The notes below the pieces were generated by a model. That model worked only from the letters and a program-made list of their open reading frames with translations, ran no database searches and was not told where the DNA came from. Position numbers and translations under genes: made by a program. 64,000 nt of DNA, taken from NCBI RefSeq assembly GCF_020921035.1, contig NC_063156.1, forward strand, positions 5,084,001-5,148,000. The letters are read 5' to 3'. The stretch is from Rhodamnia argentea. Lineage: Eukaryota; Streptophyta; Magnoliopsida; Myrtales; Myrtaceae. Shown one piece after another: positions 22,872 to 36,375 of the stretch (positions are counted from its first letter, which is position 1; each line of letters begins with the position of its first letter).

Positions 22872-24836
22872 ACTTTCATCAACCATACATGTCTTGTAAA
22901 TTTTTGAAATTTTATGTGAAATTTCTGTATCAGCCTCTCTTATGTTAACATTCGCAAAGCTTTTCTTAATTTGTCATCGTCAACTCAAATTTCAACGTTC
23001 GTTAGTAGAGGGGATTTTCTTTGGACTACGCTAAACTCGAATAGTAAGCATAGCCGAGTTTCGAGAGATTTCGCACCGAGCATTTCCGGGGAATCCCGCA
23101 ATCACGGTAATTCAAAATCCAGGAGGAGAACTCCGGCGAAAAATATCAGTAAGTATATATAAGCTCTGGAGATGGCACTCTTGTACGTTTCTTTGGCCAA
23201 ACACTCGAGCACGATTTTACATTCAAGAGACGTCGAAGAGATGCACGCTTGCTGCCAAACCTTTTTCAATGGTTTAGGTTAGACAAAGCTGGCTTGCGAA
23301 GAACATCTGAAAAACTTTCTCGTGCACCGGAAAGAACGAGTCATCCAAATCAAAAGATTTTCGTTGGATCGCCATTGATAGAGTGATGGAGACATGTCTT
23401 GCGTTGGATCACTCCAATCTGCAGCTTTGTCGCAGTGAATAATTTCATCGCTAGATGCCGCTGCGAGCCGAAACCCTAGCTTCGTAGATGACGGCTCAAA
23501 TCGAAGCTTTAAGCGTGTTCTTTCAGACATTTCTTGTGCTGTTTCTCTTTTGCATGCCAAGTAAGAGAGAGATATAACATGCTTTCACTTTCCAAAATCT
23601 TACGACCAACATAAATTTTTCATACCGACGTGTAGATTCTCTTTTGAAATACGGATAAAAATTTAGGTTTATGAAAAGTAAGATGTTCACTTTTTGCCAT
23701 TTTATTGGAGTAGCACATGTGAAGGTGTTCGTTAATTAAAAGGAGTTCTCGTCATCCACCGTGACCACCACTCATGGCCGCGGCCGCCACCATCCATGTA
23801 ACGAGGATTCAAAATGTCGTACATTAATGGATTACTCACGTTCCACTAAACCGAACTAAGAGTATTTGAACGAAAGATGGATGCGGTTGTGGTGTGTGGA
23901 TGGACCGGCGTCACCACCATCAACGGCGACCTCTGGCCATGCCGCTAGCACCCAAACCCCCACTGGCACTCGGCCGGAAACGTAGCTTGATTTTGTCTTG
24001 CCTCTTCTCCCACCAAGTCGAGCTTTAGATTGGCTGAGACATGCCCGAAAATTCTCCCCGATGTTATCTTTTAGGGAGTTGCCTCGTAATAGTGTCGCAG
24101 TATTGTAGTTTTAAAACTTGTGTTACCAAACATATAAGTTAGAACACTCCACGGCATTGCCACTTATACCAAATATATGCTGATCTCCCACAAACTAATT
24201 AATGATTATTGGGATTTGTGGGAAGTGGTGGTCGGCCCATGTAGGCAATCACAGCCCATTATCCCTAAGATTAACTGCTTTTAGCAGTTATTACTTTGCA
24301 ATGTGATAAAAAGAACGAGAGACGTTCTTTCTGTTGATTGTCGCTTTAGACGTTCACTGTGTGGAAAAAAGAAAGAAAAACAGTGAAGAACGAAAACGCG
24401 TCTTCCTGCTCCTCTCCCATAACGTGACAACGGGAACATTTAATCTGCGGAATCTCGAGGTATGTCCGTTATTTAATGTACTTCTTCGATTAGTGATTCA
24501 AGTAAGCTTTTGGACTTGTAGTGTAATTTACTGTGTTTCCTTTAATAATGCTTGTAACTTTGTTTAGCACTACTAAACATTTTCCATGACGTGCAAACTC
24601 AACACATGTACATATGCAGAAGATAACACGCTCATAAAAATTGATGTGGCCCAGACCAGGGGATACAAAGCCACAAACCGGCCTATAAAAAACTGCCTGC
24701 GATGCGACAGCCTTCATTCTAAAAAATTTCAAACGTTGAAACCTCGTTTAACGTACCTCCTTGGTGTGGATCAGATACACGTAACTGAGGGTCATTTCGA
24801 CTTTTAAGCGCACGTGGTCCTCTGCGCGGCACGCAC

Positions 24837-24895
<59 letters not shown>

Positions 24896-27020
24896 AACTA
24901 GATTAATTTCAAATTCGGCAATTTTTAGGCTGTATTCTAGGGGAGAGTGTGTTTGGACATTGTTGATCTCAAATTCAGCATTTTTTTTAAGGCTCTATTT
25001 AGGGCGACAACGGCTTTTGGTGATTAGAGGATTAGGTGATATTAGACCGTTTGATTTTATGAGAATTTATATGATACTTGTTAATAAATCATATTTATAG
25101 AAATAAATCTTAATTTTCGATACATTGATCATGCATAACATTAGAAAAACAACAACTGGAAAATGACAGTTAATTCGTGTGCATGTTCCAGAAGTGCCCA
25201 TGAAGCACTCAGGAACAAAATTCTATGCTACTTCACTCTTAATTCCTATTGTTTTCGTTTTAGGTAACTCCTAATGACATTCAACAAACAAAGACCCGTT
25301 TCGTTTAGGTGTCGCTGCCCAACATCTGGCATCGACCTAGGTCAGCGACATCGGCAAGGCCTCGATCTCCCCTCCCCTCTCTGATCCTTGACGACGAGAA
25401 AGGAGGTTTCAGGAGTTAGGGACCCCCGTGTCATCACCGCGCAGCCTCGAGTGACGTCAGATCTAGCATTGTGAGCCCAACACCACCCGCTTGCCCATAC
25501 TTACAAAGAGAGGGAGTCAGAGGGAGCTGCAGCGGTGGGCACTCGGGATAGGCCCATGGTGGGGGCGGCGGCGTTGAGCGGGTGTTGGAGGGGGTGGAGA
25601 TGCGGTTGTGGCTGGTGATTGAGGTTGGCTTGGTGTCACGTGCAGTGACAGTGACAAAGGAGTTGGCACTATGCACAGTGAACAGATGAAACTGAGGGCA
25701 AAAAGGGAAAGAAACAAAAAAAAGGAGCACGACCAACCTAAACTATTTAACTTACTTATAGAAATAATTATGTGATTGTCCTTAATCCATCGTGAGATTA
25801 ATAGCCTATTCTGGATCACAAAAAAAAAAAAAAAGATAATCAGAGAAATTATTGTAAGATCCAATCTTTCAACGTCGCAGGTGATATAAATGTGCTAAAC
25901 TATCACCCATTATGTGCCTTTAACCAATAAATGGAGTGATAATCTTTTGAAAAGCCAAAAAAAAAACCTATAAAAGAGAGTTTCCTAATCCGTCGTCCTT
26001 CAAGTCCTTTTGACAAAAAGTCGATCGAGTTTGTCGTACGTGGTGGCTGGACATGGCACAAGCAACCAATTTGAACCACATGCGTATCAATGCATATGTG
26101 GAAGGACGGAAATGGAGGGTAACCATCAATCGCTAAGCTCGATGCTGGAGAATCCCATTCTGATCTTATTCTAGGATTATAATACGAACGGTTGCCTTGT
26201 CTCGATGGGCAGTCCAGGATCTCAAGTTCGACAAGAATTCGGCCGGCTGAGACAGCTTGGTTAACCTACTCTTTGCCTCTCTTTCGGAGAGGAAGTTGGT
26301 GCTGGTGGAGAATTTGGAAGTGGAGGAGAGGAATAATGAGCAATCCGCCAAAGCAAGACGATAGAAACAATCATTATTCGGAGGCGTTCCCATCGTTACC
26401 AAGAGCAACTAGTGTGAAAAAAATTTGTTAAACACGTGATTATCGTAGATAGTTTGAAAAAAGTGAGCTCTTTGTGTGTAGAACTGCCAATCAGATCGAG
26501 TCGAGTCTGAAGAAAGTACATATTGACCATATGTTAGTACATTGATCATCATGTGGGTGACTTTGTCCAAAGTTTTATGAGCTTTATTCAACAGAAGAAG
26601 TCATGCAGAACTAGTTTAATATACCATGCCCTAACTTTGATATAAACTGGCCAAACAGTAGTGATGTCCACTTCATGAAACATTGCCCCTTGTTACTTCC
26701 CTATAATCTCAATGACCTCAAGCAAAATGTCCATTATTTCTATCAACTGTCATTCCCCTTCCAGTTCACTTGTACAATTCATTTCTCAAATCCTATAATA
26801 TCGCCTTACATTGCTTATTCTAATTGGATCCTTCAATCATTCGAAAAATGCCGAGGGACACATGAATGATTGCTCAAACAAAGCAACAAAGAAATTAGTA
26901 ATTTATTTGCATTAGAGGTGACAAAAGTTAAGCAGAGAATAATGTGGTGCTAAATGCGATCTTGAGCTACTTTACATGAAATTGGTTCTTAGTATCTTAG
27001 CATATAATTACACAACAAGG

Positions 27021-27022
<2 letters not shown>
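22872..27022. other. Long intergenic region, no recognised gene
   Basis: Scattered short open frames occur on both strands (for example 23279-23560 minus, 26166-26408 minus), but I recognise none. The right end is the presumed SCL32 promoter. Confidence 0.4.
24839..24891. repeat. (GA)n microsatellite, 53 bp
   Basis: About 26 uninterrupted GA units. Confidence 0.95.

Positions 27023-27060
<38 letters not shown>
27023..27060. repeat. (CT)n tract upstream of SCL32
   Basis: Nineteen CT units directly upstream of a TATA-like element. CT tracts are common in plant core promoters and leaders. Confidence 0.9.
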
Positions 27061-27061
<1 letters not shown>

Positions 27062-27068
27062 GCCTTCC

Positions 27069-27078
27069 TATATATTTA
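27069..27078 (+). promoter_or_regulatory. TATA-like element of SCL32
   Basis: TATATATTTA lies just after the CT tract, about 330 nt before the chosen start codon. Confidence 0.45.
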
Positions 27079-27094
27079 GGTCAAGTATAGGCAA

Positions 27095-27232
27095 ATCTTG
27101 AGCCCCACTTAACTCAACATCTCCTCGCAACCAGATAAAACCTAGCTCTTCAATCCCCTCCAAATCCTGGAACCCCACTCAACTCAACATCTCTTTCAAC
27201 CAGATAATCCCCTAAGCTCTTCAATCCGCTCC
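27095..27232 (+). repeat. Tandem duplication in the SCL32 leader (~70-bp period)
   Basis: 'ccactt/caactcaacatctc' followed by 'aaccagata' and 'agctcttcaatcc' occurs twice, at about 27095-27162 and 27164-27232. Confidence 0.85.
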
Positions 27233-27401
27233 TCCAGTACCCGCCCGACGCGTGTCGAACGAATCAGCTCGCATCAACGAGAAAGAAGAATGGGAACTTC
27301 TTCCACGCACCTTCTCTTCACAATCATCTAATCTTCCATGCACGTTACGGCAACAGAACCCCAATTTGTCTTTTCAACGGCAGAAGCTTCCGTTTCAGTT
27401 C

Positions 27402-28730
27402 ATGATGAAGGCTGAACTGCGGGGAAACGCGACGGCGTCGATTTATCTGCAAAACCTCAGCCTCTTCAACACCCAGCAGAGTTCGCTCTCCGGCGCGCTC
27501 AAAGGGTGCCTCGGCAGCCTGGACGCGGCATGCATAGAAAAGCTTCTGCTTCACTGCGCGAGCGCCCTCGAGCGGAGCGACGTCACTTTGGCCCAACAGG
27601 TCATGTGGGTTCTCAACAACGTGGCTTCTTCCACAGGTGACCCTAATCAAAGACTTACTTCGTGGTTCTTGAAAGCTTTGATATCTAGAGCGTCTAGGTT
27701 ATGCCCGACAACCGTCAATTTCAACGGCAACGGGATTGTCGAGAGGAGGTTGATGAGTGTGACCGAGCTAGCGGTGTACGTAGATCTCATCCCTTGGCAT
27801 AGGTTCGGGTTTTGCGCGTCCAACAGCGCGATCTATAGGGCCATCCAAGGGTATTCGAGGGTGCACATCTTAGATTTCAGCATCACTCATTGTATGCAGT
27901 GGCCTACACTCATAGACGCCTTGGCTAAAAGACCCGAAGGCCCTCCGTCGCTCAAGATCACAGTGCCGTCTTGTAGGCCGCCGGTCCCTCCCCTGCTTAA
28001 TGTAACGATCGAGGAGATTGGGCTTCGCTTAGGTAATTTCGCAAAGTTTAGGGACGTACCATTCGAATTCGCCGTGTTGGATGACTCGACTAATGTGTCC
28101 GAATCGACCAACGCTTTTCATTTCGAATCAATCCTGACTCAATTGAGTTCGTTAGATCTGAATCTTGCTGACGATGAGGCTTTGGTCATCAATTGCCAAA
28201 ATTGGGTAAGATACTTGTGCGACGAGCCGAATGGGGGTGATTCCCAAGATGTCTCTTTGAGAGATGTCTTCTTGGACATCATAAAAGGGCTCGACCCGAA
28301 CATAGTGATTGTGGCTGATGAGGATGTCGATCTGAGCGAGCCGAGCCTGGCCTCAAGAATCACAACTTGCTTCAATTATCTATGGATCCCGTTTGACGCA
28401 TTGGAGACTTTCTTGCCCAAGGATAGTTGCCAGAGGTTGGAGTACGAATCTGACGTCGGGCACAAGATCGAGAACATTGTCAGCTTCGAAGGGTTTCAAA
28501 GGATGGAGAGGCTAGAGTCGGGCAACAAATTGGCGCAGCGGATGAGGAACGCCGGCTTCCTGAGCCTGCCCTTTTGCGAAGAGACCGTGACCGAGGTCAA
28601 GTCCTTGCTTGATGAGCATGCCAGCGGCTGGGGGATGAAGCGAGAAGAGGACACGTTGGTGCTGACGTGGAAAGGCCACAACTCGGTCTTCGCCACGGCT
28701 TGGGTCCCCAGCAACGGGTGCGAGAATTGA
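27402..28730 (+). CDS. SCL32: GRAS transcription regulator, SCARECROW-LIKE 32
   Basis: Intronless gene, 442 residues from the ATG at 27402. It starts MMKAELRGNATAS, matching my memory of SCL32 N-termini. The frame is open for 50 more codons upstream but without an ATG. GRAS domain in order: leucine-rich region I from about residue 40 (ALKGCLGSLD, IEKLLLHCASALE, LAQQVMWVLNNVAS, DPNQRLTSWFLKALISRAS), the VHIID motif as VHILDF at about 154, followed by THCMQWPTLIDALAKRPEGP, a second leucine-rich part, the PFYRE region with ALVINCQNWVRYL, and the SAW motif ending SGWGMKREEDTLVLTWKG ... FATAWVP. The family acts in the nucleus with other transcription factors. SCL32 itself is poorly characterised. 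Full length and undamaged. Next gene is more than 8 kb away, so it is a solitary unit. Confidence 0.93.
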   Translation: MMKAELRGNATASIYLQNLSLFNTQQSSLSGALKGCLGSLDAACIEKLLLHCASALERSDVTLAQQVMWVLNNVASSTGDPNQRLTSWFLKALISRASRLCPTTVNFNGNGIVERRLMSVTELAVYVDLIPWHRFGFCASNSAIYRAIQGYSRVHILDFSITHCMQWPTLIDALAKRPEGPPSLKITVPSCRPPVPPLLNVTIEEIGLRLGNFAKFRDVPFEFAVLDDSTNVSESTNAFHFESILTQLSSLDLNLADDEALVINCQNWVRYLCDEPNGGDSQDVSLRDVFLDIIKGLDPNIVIVADEDVDLSEPSLASRITTCFNYLWIPFDALETFLPKDSCQRLEYESDVGHKIENIVSFEGFQRMERLESGNKLAQRMRNAGFLSLPFCEETVTEVKSLLDEHASGWGMKREEDTLVLTWKGHNSVFATAWVPSNGCEN

Positions 28731-31700
28731 ATTGGGAGGGAGGCCAATGCGGAGTCCTTTCTTGTACAAGACCCGCCCCGACCGGTCGGACCGGATGCAA
28801 TTGCAAGCGCCTGAATCAACCGGCACACAGTTCGTGGAAAAGAGACAAGAATTCCGTTTCGTGGGAAAACCAGCCTTGTCTTAAAATGGCCAAATAGGTG
28901 GTTCTGTACGAGCTACCATATGATGGCCGTTCTTTCCTCCGCGGTCCATGAGGTTGCACGCAGAGACAAAAATGGCGTTTCGTGCTTTCCATGTTTAATC
29001 AACCAGAAAGGCTGCACCAAAGAGCGTTCAGACAGAGAAGGAAAACGCCAACAGAGTTTTTTTAGAATAATATCGTGCCGCTCTCGTTCGTTGTGTTCGA
29101 GCTCTCGTTAAAGTGTGATTCACGTGAAAGTAAAGAGAGATGTGTTGTTTTGTCTCTGTACAAATGGACAAAATCTCTTGGAACGACGCTTTAGATTCGA
29201 AGGCTCCTGTCGCAGAATATTTCTATAGAATATGTTTTCCTAGCTACCCAAAACTCGTGATACAAGCAAGTTTACTATATTCTCATTGATATTTACTGCT
29301 CTTTTCGCGACGCCTTGGATATATATTGCAAGACTGCTATTCCAAATTTACTAAAAGACATCGAGTCCTCTGGAGAAGTCGAAGGGAAAAATGAAATAGT
29401 TTATCTAAGTTTTTTTGGGTGTCGCTTATTTATGGAGTTTATCAATGCCCTTATACACAAATTCTCCATTGTCCACCAAGTGGGAAAGGAACAGAACAAA
29501 TTCGGGCAGGGATGTTAAAGGTTCAGATATTCATTGAGGCCGATCCGAGGTCAAATTAGTTCCTCTCAGGGGAGTGTTACTGGTAATCATTTCCTTATCG
29601 ATAATTATTCATCCCGTAAGAAAATAACTCTTTTGATCATCTATCCCGGCACAACGAGCAGGGTCCATGTCTGCGAGTTAATACCGTTCCCAGGACTAGG
29701 AGATGGTTAATACCAACCGCTAAGTTTACAGAGACTGCGCTAATTCTATATATCTGCAAAATCATTATGATATTTAGAATATGATGTATACCATCTCCGT
29801 GGTCGGTTTCATGTCTAGATGTGTGATATGAGAATATAATTTTTTTTTCTGATTCAACTACAAGCAATGGGTTGTATCCTTGAAGTTAAGCAATTGAAAT
29901 ATTGTCAACTCGTTCGTATTCCTTACTTGATAGACATTCCCCAGCAAATTGTTTTCGGGTACAACTCGATAGGCGAAACTTTTTTTATGTAAAGCTGTAA
30001 CTATATAAGTTTTTCCGCGAAAATATTTTGATATTGTAAGAAAGTTACCAATATTGCTCATGAAGATGGTCGTCAAAGTTTCTTTCTATGAATAAATATA
30101 AGTTCAAATGCGAGAAAGTTGTGGTGAGATTTTGGTGAAAATCACCTACAACTTAGCAAAAGAACAAATGAACGGTAATATAAACAAGTCAAATTAAGAG
30201 CATTACATCTTCAACAAATTAATGAACTCATGATCCAAAAGAAAATTGGTTTTTCGACTTTGAAACGTGGTTTTACTTAGAATGAAGACAACTTCTTCGT
30301 TTTGCTAATTCAAAAGGACATCGGAGGTAAGTTAACTAATTTACCTTTTGGAAACCTAGCACAGATATGGTACTAAAGGAGAGGGATGGAGAGATTGCTA
30401 TCATCCAGAGAGGGAATAATGTTAATTATAAATATCGAGTCAAATCCTATGATAGAAGAGTTGTAACTTGGTCAATTAACAGAAAAGCTAATGCGTTTTA
30501 ACTAACAAGGCGTGGAAATAGCGCCACACTAAATCTCCTCCATATTATGTATGAGAAAACAAGGTTTTGACAACATTCTTACTTTGGACAGCAATAGATG
30601 GAGAATCTTGGTCTTCTTCTTCTTCTCCTTGTCCCCTTTTTGCTCTTGTTTTTGAACGAGTTTCCGAAGTCGAAAAACCACGTTATCATAACAATGTGAA
30701 CCTTTTGGCACATGAAGGGTATAGACATGAATTCATGTCATTTTCCCAGAACGTTAATGTTTGAACTGAGCTTCGTCCTTTGCCCGTTGAATGCTTTCCG
30801 GTTCAAACTTGCTACGGTTTTCTGGTGATAAAGATCAGGAATGAGGACCACGACCTTTCGGTATAGAAAAGTCGCATTCACTTCGCACCATATGCGGATA
30901 TCACAGGGTTGATCTTTGCAGCAATTTTTCCATCTTTTGAGTGTTCAATGACAGCTTTTGGACTTAGCCAAAGGTTACACCACCGAAATGGAAGGTGAGA
31001 AGGTATAATGAGACCATAATAGATAGAAGCTATATAGCACAAACCTTGTAAGATCTACATAATCTGATGGGGTCAATATGCTTTAGCTAGATGCGAAGAT
31101 TGCTCCCCCTTCGCGTCACTAGGAATCAGCTCCCTCGCCGCCACCGGAAAGAGTTGTTGCTAGAGCTTTTACTGCCAAGAATTAGTCGTCGCTAAGTTCT
31201 CGCTAAAAACTCCGTGGCTATTTGTTTTGGTGGCTGAAAAATGATTAACTGTCACTGAAAGCAAAACTCTTTTGGCCACCGTTCGAGATGCACTTAGCAT
31301 CAAAGCTCCTAACAAGCCACAAAGGTCAAGATCCTGGGACCATATATGTCTCTATCATTAAGAAGAAGCTACAGTAGCAACTTTTTATATGGAGGCTAAA
31401 ACTATCAATCTTTCGAATTACTACTTCTTAGCTTTCAGTTTGCCTTGGACCATCAAATGAAATGTGAATAACCCGTCCTCCCAAACGATCCTTTTCTTCG
31501 ACCTATGATGGCAAAATAAATCACTTTTCAGACGTCTTAACAAAATTCATAATAAATTTGCTCCTAATGGAAGTTTATCATAACAAGAATGTCAATTATC
31601 CATGATACGCGGAAAAGACGAAAGAACTAACCAAATCGAAGATCGAAGAACTAGTCGGTCAGATACCTGTAGACACGAGGATCAAACCATTAGTTAAACA

Positions 31701-32473
31701 CAGATCTCGTAGTTTGCTCTTGGCCAAGGATGATTCTTGGAAAGCTTGCATTGTAATCTCTTTGAATTGAGGTGGAGGTCATTAGCAATAAAGGGCCGAA
31801 CCAGGCCCAGTTTGGCCCACTTCACCAATAAGGCCCGCTTTGTACGTGACTCTCTATCCCCCCAAAAGTTGGAATCGAATTCAAAAGTTCATGGAGTCAG
31901 CAGATCACTTTCCGGCAAAATGGGGGCAATATCTCTATAAACCACAGATTTGTGGATGTACTTTGAGGGTTTCACGTGAAGATGCTGAAGCAAGAACGAC
32001 CATTTTTGCATGCTTTTGAATGCGATTTCGCAGGATGGAGCCTCCTCTTTTTATTCATGGCTACCCCATGAACTGCCTGCCACTTTGCATGCCCCCCATC
32101 ACATCATCAGCACGTGTCCTCCATTAATTTTTTAGGACCAAGCCAAGGCCCTTTTCTTGCCTCCTCCTCATGTCTAAACCCTAGTTAACGTCAAAAAAGA
32201 AATACCCGTACAAATGACCGAGTAGAAAAATGTTTCCTAGGTTATCAAGATGAGCAGAATAATGTTAGCTTCAAGAAGCATTCGGGCATATTTATAAGGC
32301 CCCATAGGAATTGCATGGAAAAGTGCCGCGGGACAAAAATTTTGGAACTTCATGCACACAAGGAGGGAAAATTGTCCAAAAATTTTGCTGATGTTTAACT
32401 CTGTTCCTCTTGCATTGAGATTCAAAATTGAACTTTATTCAAACGGTAATTAGAATTATTTAAAAGATCACTT
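28731..32473. other. Intergenic, no recognised gene
   Basis: Starts with the SCL32 3' region. No coding frame, RNA gene or clear repeat is seen in the rest. Confidence 0.45.
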
Positions 32474-32480
32474 CCACATA

Positions 32481-33459
32481 GAAAAAAAATTATCCAAAGT
32501 TCTAAACTTATTGCACTTTTATCAATTCAATCCTAAATCTTTTCATATTTTATCGGTTGAGTCTATACGGTGAATTTTAATTTGAATTAATTGATGTGGA
32601 TGTCGGCCGTTTTCCGTGGCACGACGGGCGTTGACGTTGATAATTTTTAATACTTTTTGAATTTTATTTATTCTTTTCCTTTCTTCCTTTAGTCGGTGGA
32701 CGGATCGAACACCGGCCACAGGTCATGGCAGGGTGGAGGGTTGGGAATTAATGGCTTAGTTTTCTGAAGGCTTAACATCGAGTTGCTTGTGAAAGCTTAT
32801 CGAAGGAGGAGTCGCCAAGCTCATGGTGATATGAAGGCTTGGCCATGGCCGTTGAGCTCACCGAGATATCAACAGCCATGAGCTCAGCAAGTATGGAGGA
32901 GGAGAGTTGAGCTCATGAGAGGGGGCTTCCGACGGTGGCGACACATTGCGATTGTTCAATGGAGGTTGCGGGCGAGAGTGGATGGGTCTTGCCCATGCCG
33001 GATCCGGCAAGGCCGACCCTCGTGTAGGCGATGCCTAATGAGGCCGACCCTTGCACCGAGGCCACCCTAGCCTAGGCAAGGGTCGGCCTCGGCACATCTA
33101 GCGAGGGCGGGCCTCGCGGGTGCTTGCCTTCTCCTCGACGAGGCTAACCCACCCAACCATCGCCTATGGCCAGTCCATCCACTAGCAAAAGGAAAAAGAA
33201 AGCAATATATATATATAATTCAAAAAACCATTAAAGTATTATTAAAAGTTATCCACATCAGCACTAACCGTGTTACATAAGACAGTGTCCAAGTCGACAC
33301 ATAGGACGGTGTCCAAGTTAGCGATTTCTAGCCAAAATTGATTACGGGGACTAAATTGGCAAAATATGAAAAGATTTAGAACACAGTTGGCAAAACTAAA
33401 AAGTTTATAATTGAATTAGCAAAAGTGCAATGAATTTAAGATTTTTTGGATAATTTTCA
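32481..33459. mobile_element. Mutator-like foldback element, ~980 bp
   Basis: The left arm (32481-32680) starts GAAAAAAAATTATCC-like and holds 'attgcacttttatcaattcaatcc'. The right arm (33220-33459) holds the inverted 'gaattagcaaaagtgcaat' and ends GGATAATTTTCA. Short direct repeats CCACATA flank it (32474-32480 and 33460-33466). The 500-bp centre is GC-rich and has its own inverted pieces ('gaggccgacccttg' against 'caagggtcggcctc' near 33040-33090). No transposase or recognised host exon is seen. The right arm carries an extra duplicated 'acataggacagtgtccaagt' unit. Confidence 0.78.
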
Positions 33460-33635
33460 CCACATAAGGATAACACTGAATCCATAGATGAGCGATGCGA
33501 AAGAGATCTTTTTTAATGGTTCTAATTAGGGTATGAATAAAGATGAATTTTGAATCGCAGTGCGAGAGAAACAGAGTTAAACATCAGCAATCCTTTTTCC
33601 TTGCGATTGCAATTCATTATGATTCTGCTTGATCG

Positions 33636-33685
33636 ACTTGCCTAGGCAAGTTGGACAAAAAAAAAAAAGACTTGCCTAGGCAAGT
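33636..33685. repeat. Twin perfect 16-bp palindromes
   Basis: ACTTGCCTAGGCAAGT occurs at 33636-33651 and 33670-33685, separated by an A-rich spacer of 18 bp. Confidence 0.95.
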
Positions 33686-36348
33686 GGTGACATCGAGGAT
33701 CCCACAAACTTAAATTCGAAAATAAGCCTAGTATTATATTTTCTGTCGATGACGTGACGCATCTTTGGAGGATCATACCTAACATAAATAATCAAAAGGG
33801 ACGTAGATGGCACGCTCCTACAAATATTGAGATATGATACGGACCCCATGATTTGACGCGCATTGTATTTATTTTTCTCTACATTGCATACAAACTATAC
33901 CGACTAGCTACTTCTTATATTAGAAAATTTTCATACCAATGTCATTTAGGTAACTATTCGTGCGTCCTAGGATATTTATCCATGTGAAATGAGTTGAAAA
34001 TAGTCTAGTCTTTCTATAAAATCTTAAGGTCAACATCAGTGTATAAAATTGTTTCAGTGTGGGCAAAATTAAATACGTGAGAACAAGACTAAATTCTCAT
34101 TAAAAAAAAATATCCACATCAGGAGGAAAAATCTTGGAATGTCCCCACCGAAGATATGGTGGCGCCGTTCCAGAATCCGTCTCTAAGCACTTCTTAAATC
34201 CGATGAATATTAAAGTGGCGGTCTTTCAAAGATAATCGCGCGATTACTTCTCTTTGAATTTATGTGGACTCAAGGTGTCAGAAATCGATTGACCGACAAC
34301 TCGAGCAATGTATTTTTTCGTGCCATTGGGATGCCTTAAGCTACCCATAGCATGGCTTCGTCATGTTATGTATTAGAGACATCCATATTTATGATAATTC
34401 GTAACATAAATGGAAATACATATACGTACTTATACGTAAATGCCAGATGTTATACGAAGGGAAGAGAAGATGATTGGTCAATGATTGAATGGATTGACCA
34501 TGAATGCTGAATGCGAAGCTTTGCGGGCGAAGGGGGGAAAAAGAGAAAAGGACCATGAAGATTTGAGAAGACATCATGTGCCCTTGAATAAAGGAAAATA
34601 AATGATGTCCTAATCATAATGGTAATATCATCAGGTTCACCACCCTTCAAATCTGACGGCCCAACTGCTGTCTGGGCCCACCTTTTGTGGATCCCACCGT
34701 GGGGATTTGATGCACGATGGGACTTTGATCCTATGGCTCCAAAAAGGAGCGTTTCTAATTGTACTTTCGCAGCTGGTAAAGTTTGCCTATTATTACTTGG
34801 CTTTCTTTACTTTTCATGGGTAAATTCTCGAGAAATTGGTAACTTATAGCTGGTCTGCTTTGGTGGGTAAATCTTGAAAGGACCAAAAAAAAGTCGTCAA
34901 TCGAAAAAATAAAAAAGGAAAAAGAGATCGACGACCATCACGTGATCTAAAGGTACTACATTTTTTTTTTTTACTAAATACATTGTCAAAACTCGAACAT
35001 AAATGCGTCGAGCAATATTTCTTACGATTCCTCTTTTACGCAACCAAATGTCTCACAAAGGTCGTAAGCTTCGGACATACAAAACAAGAGTCCACGTTGT
35101 GGGGTGTCACCCGAGCACGACCCGGATTAGTGGTTAAGCATCACGAAAGAAGATTTGGTCTCCCCATCATATTGACTCGAATAATTTCCTGTTTGAGATG
35201 CCGGCTCGAATGTTGGCTTGCATAATGCACGGGATCATTTAATGGAGTAATTCAGGAATCGGTTTTTTGTTAGTTTTTTTATTTGGTCGAAGATTTTTTT
35301 CTTATTTAAGATTGATTTTCTTTCTTGTGGCTTGTAGTGGAAATGTCTGTCCTAATTGAGCAATGAAATTTACTCAGTCAACCAATAAAGGATAAATAAT
35401 TAAAAATTCACATGCTCTTTTCACCCACTAAATCAGGTTAAAACCTTCGAGCAAAAAAAAAAAAAATCAGTTTAAAACCTTGTGTTGACAATATTGTGGT
35501 CGTGTAGAGGTAGACCTACAAGAGTTTGTCCATTTCGCGTCCAAGTCAACTATGGAGTTTTGTTAGCACATCACTTTCAAATGAATGGTAAATCGTGACA
35601 ATATGCATAAATAAACAAACACAAGCATGCCCACCCTTTGACCATTTAATCAATTTTCCCGCCAAAGGCCTAATCCAGTGGGGGAAATCACGGGTTTGCA
35701 GGGAACCAAGAAACCAACTTATTAAGCGAACAAACTGCTGTAAATTTGTTCTCGCGTGTCGTCCTCTGAAAGGTCATGCAGTAGCGCGAATTTTTAATAA
35801 TTCGACGCGCTAAGGAGATCGGGATGTTGCGACAAAAGAAAGGATTAGTCGATCTTCAACTAGCGCACCGAGCACTCGAATTCGACGAAAGAAGATTATG
35901 ATTAGATTATAAAGAGAAGAGAAGAGAAGAAAAGGGCAAGGAGCCAACTTAGAGTCGGATCCTCAAACCGGGCCCAGTCTGCGGACTCATTGGAAAGTTG
36001 ACCCCGAAGTCACCATCCTCCCCCATGACAGTCCAAGCGGGGCCATCTCTGCATTATGCAAATATTTATACCAGAGGGCACTGCACCACAGAAGAAAAGA
36101 AGATGAAGAAAGACGACTACTTTTAATGAATTGCATCACCAGGGGGAAAAAAAGCATTACTTTATTGCAAGAAGAAAAGAAAGAACTGTTAAATCTCCGG
36201 TACGAACGCAGAGTTAAAGCAGATCAAGGACGGTGGGGTGGTAAAATGCGTGATCTACAGAGTTTTGCAGAGGTTGTGGAGATGGAATGTGATTGGAAAG
36301 CAAGAACCTTGTGTGAATTCTAAGCTTGGAATCGTCTCAGAAAGGTAA

Positions 36349-36375
36349 AGAAGAAGAAGAAGAAGAAGAAGAAGA
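36349..36375. repeat. (AGA)n microsatellite
   Basis: About nine AGA units upstream of the NPH3-domain gene. Confidence 0.9.

Noticed and set aside
32690-33200. Host gene fragment in the centre of the 32.5-kb element
   Set aside because: The GC-rich centre has internal inverted repeats and stops in all likely frames; no exon is recognised.
36126-36323. Upstream small gene before the NPH3 gene
   Set aside because: The 65-codon frame is Lys/Glu-rich with no family resemblance; more likely promoter or leader sequence.
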